Positions 23,396-27,034 of a DNA stretch of 27,034 nucleotides are shown here, piece by piece. A program made the translations under genes and the position numbers. This DNA is from an uncultured Mycoplasmatota bacterium (GTDB taxonomy: Bacteria; Bacillota_I; Bacilli_A; RF39; UBA660), in assembly GCA_946528555.1 (NCBI GenBank), contig CAMMYS010000022.1, positions 1 through 27,034 of the forward strand, read 5' to 3'. The notes under the pieces were generated by a model. That model was not told where the DNA came from. It searched no databases and worked only from the letters and a program-made list of their open reading frames with translations. The first letter of the stretch is position 1. Each line of letters opens with the position of its first letter.

Positions 23396-24027
23396 AAGTA
23401 AGTGTATCAATATTATCAAGTAGTATACCAGCTCAAGATATTGTTAAAAAATTAGATAATACAGATGCTGATTTTATACATATTGATATAATGGATGGTA
23501 AGTTTGTTGAAAATAAAACATGGACTTATGGTGAAATTAAAAAAATAACAAGTTATTCACATTTACCACTTGATGTACATTTAATGGTTGAAAATCCTAA
23601 AAAATATATAGAAGATTATGCTTTTTTAAATACAGATACAATAACATTTCATTATGAAGCTGTTAAAGATGTTAGTGAAATGATTGAATATGTAAAAAAT
23701 TATGGTTTAAAAGTAGGACTTGCTATTAATCCAGAAACAGATGCAAGTGTGCTATTTCCATATTTAAAAGATATAGATGAAATAATTGTTATGAGTGTTC
23801 ATCCTGGTAAAAGTGGTCAATCATTTATACCAGAATCATTAGATAAAATAAAATTATTAAGAGAAAAAGTTGATGAATTAGGAGCTCGTACAATAATTAA
23901 TGTTGATGGTGGAGTTAATGATGAAACAGGTGTGCTTTGTAAAGAAGCAGGAGCACATATGGTTGTTTCAGCTTCATACATTCATAAAGATATAAAAAAT
24001 AATATAAAAATATTAAAGAATTTATAA
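23392..24027 (+). CDS. rpe: Ribulose-phosphate 3-epimerase
   Basis: This 211-residue TIM-barrel enzyme interconverts ribulose-5-phosphate and xylulose-5-phosphate in the non-oxidative pentose phosphate pathway. Family blocks visible are SILSS near residue 8, FIHIDIMDGKFVEN (metal-binding His and Asp), LDVHLMVENP, FHYEA, VMSVHPGKSGQSFIP (usually MSVNPGFGGQ) and INVDGGV. The altered phosphate-binding loop, HPGKSGQ in place of NPGFGGQ, is a mild oddity, but all metal ligands are present. It overlaps rsgA by 4 nt (ATGA), so the two are coupled. Confidence 0.95.
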   Translation: MKVSVSILSSSIPAQDIVKKLDNTDADFIHIDIMDGKFVENKTWTYGEIKKITSYSHLPLDVHLMVENPKKYIEDYAFLNTDTITFHYEAVKDVSEMIEYVKNYGLKVGLAINPETDASVLFPYLKDIDEIIVMSVHPGKSGQSFIPESLDKIKLLREKVDELGARTIINVDGGVNDETGVLCKEAGAHMVVSASYIHKDIKNNIKILKNL

Positions 24028-24038
24028 GGGTGAGATAG

Positions 24039-26327
24039 GTGTCTTTAAAGAATTTGTTCCATACAAAAACTAGGGATAGAGATTATGATTTTGAGCATTA
24101 TGAAGAAGATGCTAGTTTTAAGATGCCTATAGAAGATATTTTTGAAGAAATAAAAAAAAGAAATATAAAATCATTGTCTAGTAGAGATTATTTACAAGTA
24201 GAAGATTTTTTTGAAAAAGATGAAAATGGTAAAACATTACTTGAAATAGTATATGAATATAATGTATCTATTGAAAGCAATTTAGCAATTAGAATTTTTA
24301 ATGATCCAGATATACTTGAAGAATGTATTAAACATAAAAATACTTTATTAAATTTAATAGTTAAACCACTTAATAATTCTTATGCTTTAGATAGTACTGT
24401 ATTAGATAGAACATTATTTAGTAAGTTAAGTAATGGTATGTCATTTATAGAATTTCTAATTAAGAATAATAAAATAGGATTGTTTGTTATAAATAGAATA
24501 GAAGATATTAGAGTATTTGATTTATTAGTTAAATATGGAAGATTTGATGCTTTAGAGTTTTTAAATGAAAATTTATTATTTCAACCTTATGGTAAATATC
24601 CAACTTTATTTGAATTTTTAATGATTCAAAATAGAGTAAATGATAAGATGATTAGTCACTTTATAGTACATAAAGAAGCATGTAAGATATGTAGAAATTA
24701 TAATAAAGTTTATTTATTAAAACATGCTAAAAAAGGTTTCTTATTATATGAATATAGTGATGGATTTAGAGTAATAGATTTATTAATAAAAGGTAATAAT
24801 GCTGATAGAGATACTTTTTATCAATTAGGTTCTTTTGACAAAGAAAGTATTATTAATTCAATTGTAGGAAGTAAAGCATATAGATATTTAGTTTTTTATC
24901 CAAATGTTTTGTTTGAAAGAGCTCATAAATATCCAAATAAAACATATTTAGATGTTTTATTAGAAAACTATAATAAAAGTATGGATAGTTATTTAGCAGA
25001 TATTAATATAAATGATATTAGTTTAGAAAATAGAGCTAAATTATATATTAAATGTAGTGATTATGGACTAAATGCATTTTTACCAATTTTAACATCAAGA
25101 ATATTACTTCAAAAATCAAATGGTATTAGTTTTATAGAAGCTTTATTAAATGAAGATAGAGATAAAACTTTAACAAGAGTATTAACACCTAAATTATATA
25201 GAAATTCTCAAATAGCAGCTATTTTAGAAATGTATGGTGTAAGAGTTGTTGATGCTAATGTACCTACTGATAAAAAAGATGAAGCAAAAGAAACTAAAGA
25301 AAAATTATTAAGACAAAAAGTTTCACCTGAGGTTGAAAGAAAACTATTAGAATTAAAGAAATTATTTATGAATGATGGAATTAGTGATTCGTCATTAGTT
25401 GAAGTTTTAATAGCTTCTTATAAATCTTTAGCAAGTAATAATTATAAATATTTAGATAGAGAATTAGATATTTTATTATCATATAAAAGAAAATATAGTA
25501 ATTTTGCAATTGTTAGAAGTGAAGCAAAACCATACTTTGATGCTACAAGTAGAATGATTAATTTAAATAATTCATTAGTTGGTGTTTTTAATCATGAAAT
25601 CGGACATACTTTTCATCATATATGTGCAACAAATAGGGCACCAAAAAATATTGGAACTATAATATATGAAATTAGAAATAATAATGAAACTTTAAAGAAA
25701 GTAAAATCATTTACTGATGAATTTACTAAACTAGAAGATAGAGTAAAAGAAGAAGCAAGTTTAATATATAAGAAAAGATATGCTAATTATTTTGATAAAA
25801 ATAGAAAAGCAAAAATAAAGGCTTTATTAAATGCTGAGAGTGAAACATTAGCAAAAAGTTTTGAAGAAATTGGAATTAATCCAAATAGAATAAAAAAAGC
25901 TATTAGTGAACTATATAATATAAGTGAAGAAGAATATATAGAAAGATTTGAAAAAGCAAAGACTCAAGAAATAGCAAGTAATATAATGCTTGAAAGATAC
26001 GATGCTTTCTCAGCAATAAGTGATATAATGGATGCTATATTCTATGGAAGACTTAAGGATGAAATGGTTAGTAAAGATGGAAAAAATTATTCAGTTATAT
26101 ATGGCCATGGAATTAATTACTATAATAAAGAAGATAATATATTTAGTGAAATATTAGCTGATTATTCTGAAATAATTAAAAATCCAAAATCAAAAGAAGC
26201 TCTTGAATATTTAAGATTTTTAGTAGGAAATGAATTTGTTGATTTAATAAATGAATTTTATGAACAAGATGTATTAGGCATTAAACCACTATCTTTAGAG
26301 GAGGGTGTATTACATGCAAGACGCTAG
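24039..26327 (+). CDS. Helical-repeat protein with HExxH metallopeptidase-like C-terminal domain
   Basis: I do not recognise this 762-residue protein as a named family. The N-terminal 400 residues are an all-helical array with ankyrin-like recurring segments (KTLLEIVYEYN, SFIEFLIKNN, RVFDLLVKYG, TLFEFLMIQN, RVIDLLIKGN, TYLDVLLENY, SFIEALLNED). After a Lys/Glu-rich linker (about 410-445) comes a second domain with FNHEIGHTFHH: H519, E520 and H523 form a zincin motif. FSEILADYSEI (E704, D708) is a plausible third ligand, preceded by YGHGINYY (H690). That HEIGH...GHGxxYY...E..AD pattern resembles putative peptidases attached to some phage head proteins. There is no signal peptide or membrane helix, so it is cytosolic. 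GTG 24039 follows AAGGGTGA by about 7 nt, directly after rpe. The catalytic assignment is inference. Confidence 0.72.
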   Translation: MSLKNLFHTKTRDRDYDFEHYEEDASFKMPIEDIFEEIKKRNIKSLSSRDYLQVEDFFEKDENGKTLLEIVYEYNVSIESNLAIRIFNDPDILEECIKHKNTLLNLIVKPLNNSYALDSTVLDRTLFSKLSNGMSFIEFLIKNNKIGLFVINRIEDIRVFDLLVKYGRFDALEFLNENLLFQPYGKYPTLFEFLMIQNRVNDKMISHFIVHKEACKICRNYNKVYLLKHAKKGFLLYEYSDGFRVIDLLIKGNNADRDTFYQLGSFDKESIINSIVGSKAYRYLVFYPNVLFERAHKYPNKTYLDVLLENYNKSMDSYLADININDISLENRAKLYIKCSDYGLNAFLPILTSRILLQKSNGISFIEALLNEDRDKTLTRVLTPKLYRNSQIAAILEMYGVRVVDANVPTDKKDEAKETKEKLLRQKVSPEVERKLLELKKLFMNDGISDSSLVEVLIASYKSLASNNYKYLDRELDILLSYKRKYSNFAIVRSEAKPYFDATSRMINLNNSLVGVFNHEIGHTFHHICATNRAPKNIGTIIYEIRNNNETLKKVKSFTDEFTKLEDRVKEEASLIYKKRYANYFDKNRKAKIKALLNAESETLAKSFEEIGINPNRIKKAISELYNISEEEYIERFEKAKTQEIASNIMLERYDAFSAISDIMDAIFYGRLKDEMVSKDGKNYSVIYGHGINYYNKEDNIFSEILADYSEIIKNPKSKEALEYLRFLVGNEFVDLINEFYEQDVLGIKPLSLEEGVLHARR

Positions 26328-26532
26328 AGAAGAATTATACATTTTGTTAGAAGAATCTTATGTATTAAGAGAAAAATCAAAAGATATATTAAACTTTAAT
26401 GAAAAATTTATATTTCCATATGATTGGTATATGATAAAAGATTATAAAACTAAGATTGATATATTATTAGAATCAATGGAAAATAATCAATTAATTATAG
26501 ATACTGAAGGATATATGAATTTAAAAAAATAA
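26314..26532 (+). CDS. Small 72-residue protein coupled to the metallopeptidase-like gene
   Basis: The family is not recognised. The start chosen is ATG 26314, 8 nt after AGAGGAGGG inside the end of the upstream gene, giving a 14-nt overlap and probable translational coupling. The product is mostly helical and charged (MQDAREELYILLEESYVLREK), with an aromatic patch FIFPYDWYM in the middle and a Lys-Lys end. It has no signal, membrane helix or double-Gly leader site, so it does not look like a bacteriocin precursor despite the C39 gene next door. It could be a partner or inhibitor of the HExxH protein, an idea resting on gene overlap only. A terminator follows at once. Confidence 0.65.
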   Translation: MQDAREELYILLEESYVLREKSKDILNFNEKFIFPYDWYMIKDYKTKIDILLESMENNQLIIDTEGYMNLKK

Positions 26533-26557
26533 TACTAGATATTTCTAGTATTTTTTT
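26531..26557 (+). terminator. Terminator closing the rlmN-to-small-protein operon
   Basis: AATACTAGA (26531-26539) pairs with TCTAGTATT (26544-26552) across a 4-nt loop, with T residues to 26557. The stem begins at the last base pair of the small gene's stop codon. It separates this operon from the C39 gene. Confidence 0.9.
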
Positions 26558-26611
26558 ATTAAAAAGAAGTGTTTTATATTTATTTGTCTAATTATATATT
26601 AGGAGGGTTAA

Positions 26612-27034
26612 ATGGATAAGAAAATTATAGTTAGACAAAATGGATATAAAGATTGTGGTCCTGCTTGTTTGTTATCTATTATGAGATATTATAATTTTGA
26701 TATTTCATTAGATGAACTTTCTTATACTTTGAGAGTTAATGATGAAGGTACTAATGCATATAATATTATAGAAGGTGCTAAAGTATACGGATTTGATGGT
26801 TATGGAATACATTATTCATATGAAGATATAATCTCAAATAATATAAGTTTTCCAATAATATGTCATGTATTAAAAGATAATATGTATCATTTTATAGTAT
26901 TATATGGTATTAAAAATAATTATTTAATTGTTATGGATCCATCTTCTGATATTTATAAAATGTCAAAAGAACAATTTAAAAAAATATATCTTTCATCATC
27001 AATAATTATTTATCCAGTAAAGAAATTTAATAAA
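26612..27034 (+). CDS. C39 peptidase domain, start of a probable peptidase-containing ABC transporter (cut by window end)
   Basis: The first 141 residues of a longer gene are seen. They form a papain-like C39 domain that, in PCAT transporters (LanT/ComA/LagD type), cleaves double-glycine leaders and exports bacteriocins or signalling peptides. Gln9 and Cys15 lie in VRQNGYKDCGPACLLSIMRY, His93 in MYHFIVLYG and Asp109 in LIVMDPSS, a complete Gln-Cys-His-Asp set. The frame is open to the last base, and membrane and ATPase domains would follow outside the window. AGGAGGG lies 4 nt before the ATG. No clear promoter was found after the preceding terminator; an A/T-rich TATATT at 26595-26600 would be too close. 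A free-standing C39 protein cannot be excluded. Confidence 0.85.
   Translation, partial: MDKKIIVRQNGYKDCGPACLLSIMRYYNFDISLDELSYTLRVNDEGTNAYNIIEGAKVYGFDGYGIHYSYEDIISNNISFPIICHVLKDNMYHFIVLYGIKNNYLIVMDPSSDIYKMSKEQFKKIYLSSSIIIYPVKKFNK

Noticed and set aside
24039..26327. Classical ankyrin-repeat protein
   Set aside because: The repeats have irregular lengths and lack the TPLHxA motif; 'ankyrin-like helical array' is all the sequence supports.
26314..26532. Bacteriocin precursor for the adjacent C39 transporter
   Set aside because: No double-Gly leader site, it is separated from the transporter by a strong terminator, and it overlaps the upstream gene instead.
1..27034. CRISPR array, insertion sequence, prophage or tRNA/rRNA genes
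   Set aside because: No regularly spaced direct repeats, transposase-like frames, phage structural gene runs or tRNA cloverleaf/CCA patterns were seen by eye; tRNA scanning software could still find an overlooked one.

Overview
The window is about 27 kb of very AT-rich bacterial DNA. It is dense with short-spaced operons, has strong AGGAGG-type ribosome binding sites, and uses TGA as a stop with TGG for Trp, so the Mycoplasma code is not in use. The rlmN-prpC-prkC-rsgA-rpe gene order, two T-boxes and a purine riboswitch point to a low-GC Firmicute (Bacilli). The extreme AT content and the mosaic InlB-repeat surface protein suggest an uncultured, gut-type lineage near Erysipelotrichia or RF39. 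That placement is inference. No rRNA, tRNA, CRISPR, insertion sequence or prophage was seen.

Layout. 1-2728: the 3' part of a large mosaic surface protein. 2739-2768: a perfect palindrome serving as a shared terminator. 2787-4490 (minus): a guanine-class purine riboswitch and a hypoxanthine/guanine permease. 4491-6592: apt diverging from it, then a membrane protein and a membrane-anchored XRE regulator. 6606-8544: hisS behind what looks like a leader-peptide attenuator, plus a small unknown gene. 8549-15505: an Asn-specifier T-box driving an ASCH protein, asnS, aspS and gatCAB. 15528-16909: a membrane-anchored Ala/Pro-rich protein and a hemolysin III/PAQR protein with an apparently leaderless start. 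16916-18905: an Ala-specifier T-box and a short alaS. 18948-24027: rlmN, prpC, prkC, rsgA, rpe. 24039-26557: a helical-repeat/HExxH metallopeptidase and a 72-residue protein coupled to it. 26612-end: the N-terminal C39 peptidase domain of a probable peptide-exporting ABC transporter, cut by the window edge.

How the parts work together. The middle of the window is devoted to charging tRNAs and sensing that charging. alaS and the asnS operon are read by T-boxes that bind uncharged tRNA. hisS appears instead to be read by ribosome position on a 27-codon Asn/His-rich peptide, with a 12-bp antiterminator competing against an 11-bp terminator. Purine uptake and salvage are split across one divergent promoter region, with only the uptake side riboswitch-controlled. 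The 3' block is the conserved Ser/Thr kinase-phosphatase and ribosome-maturation cluster. At the position often held by thiN in Bacilli there is an unrecognised helical-repeat metallopeptidase.

The strongest candidate for something undescribed is the hisS leader (6606-6807). Next are the helical-repeat/HExxH protein (24039-26327), the compact AlaRS (17149-18891) and the Asn T-box operon that includes gatCAB.
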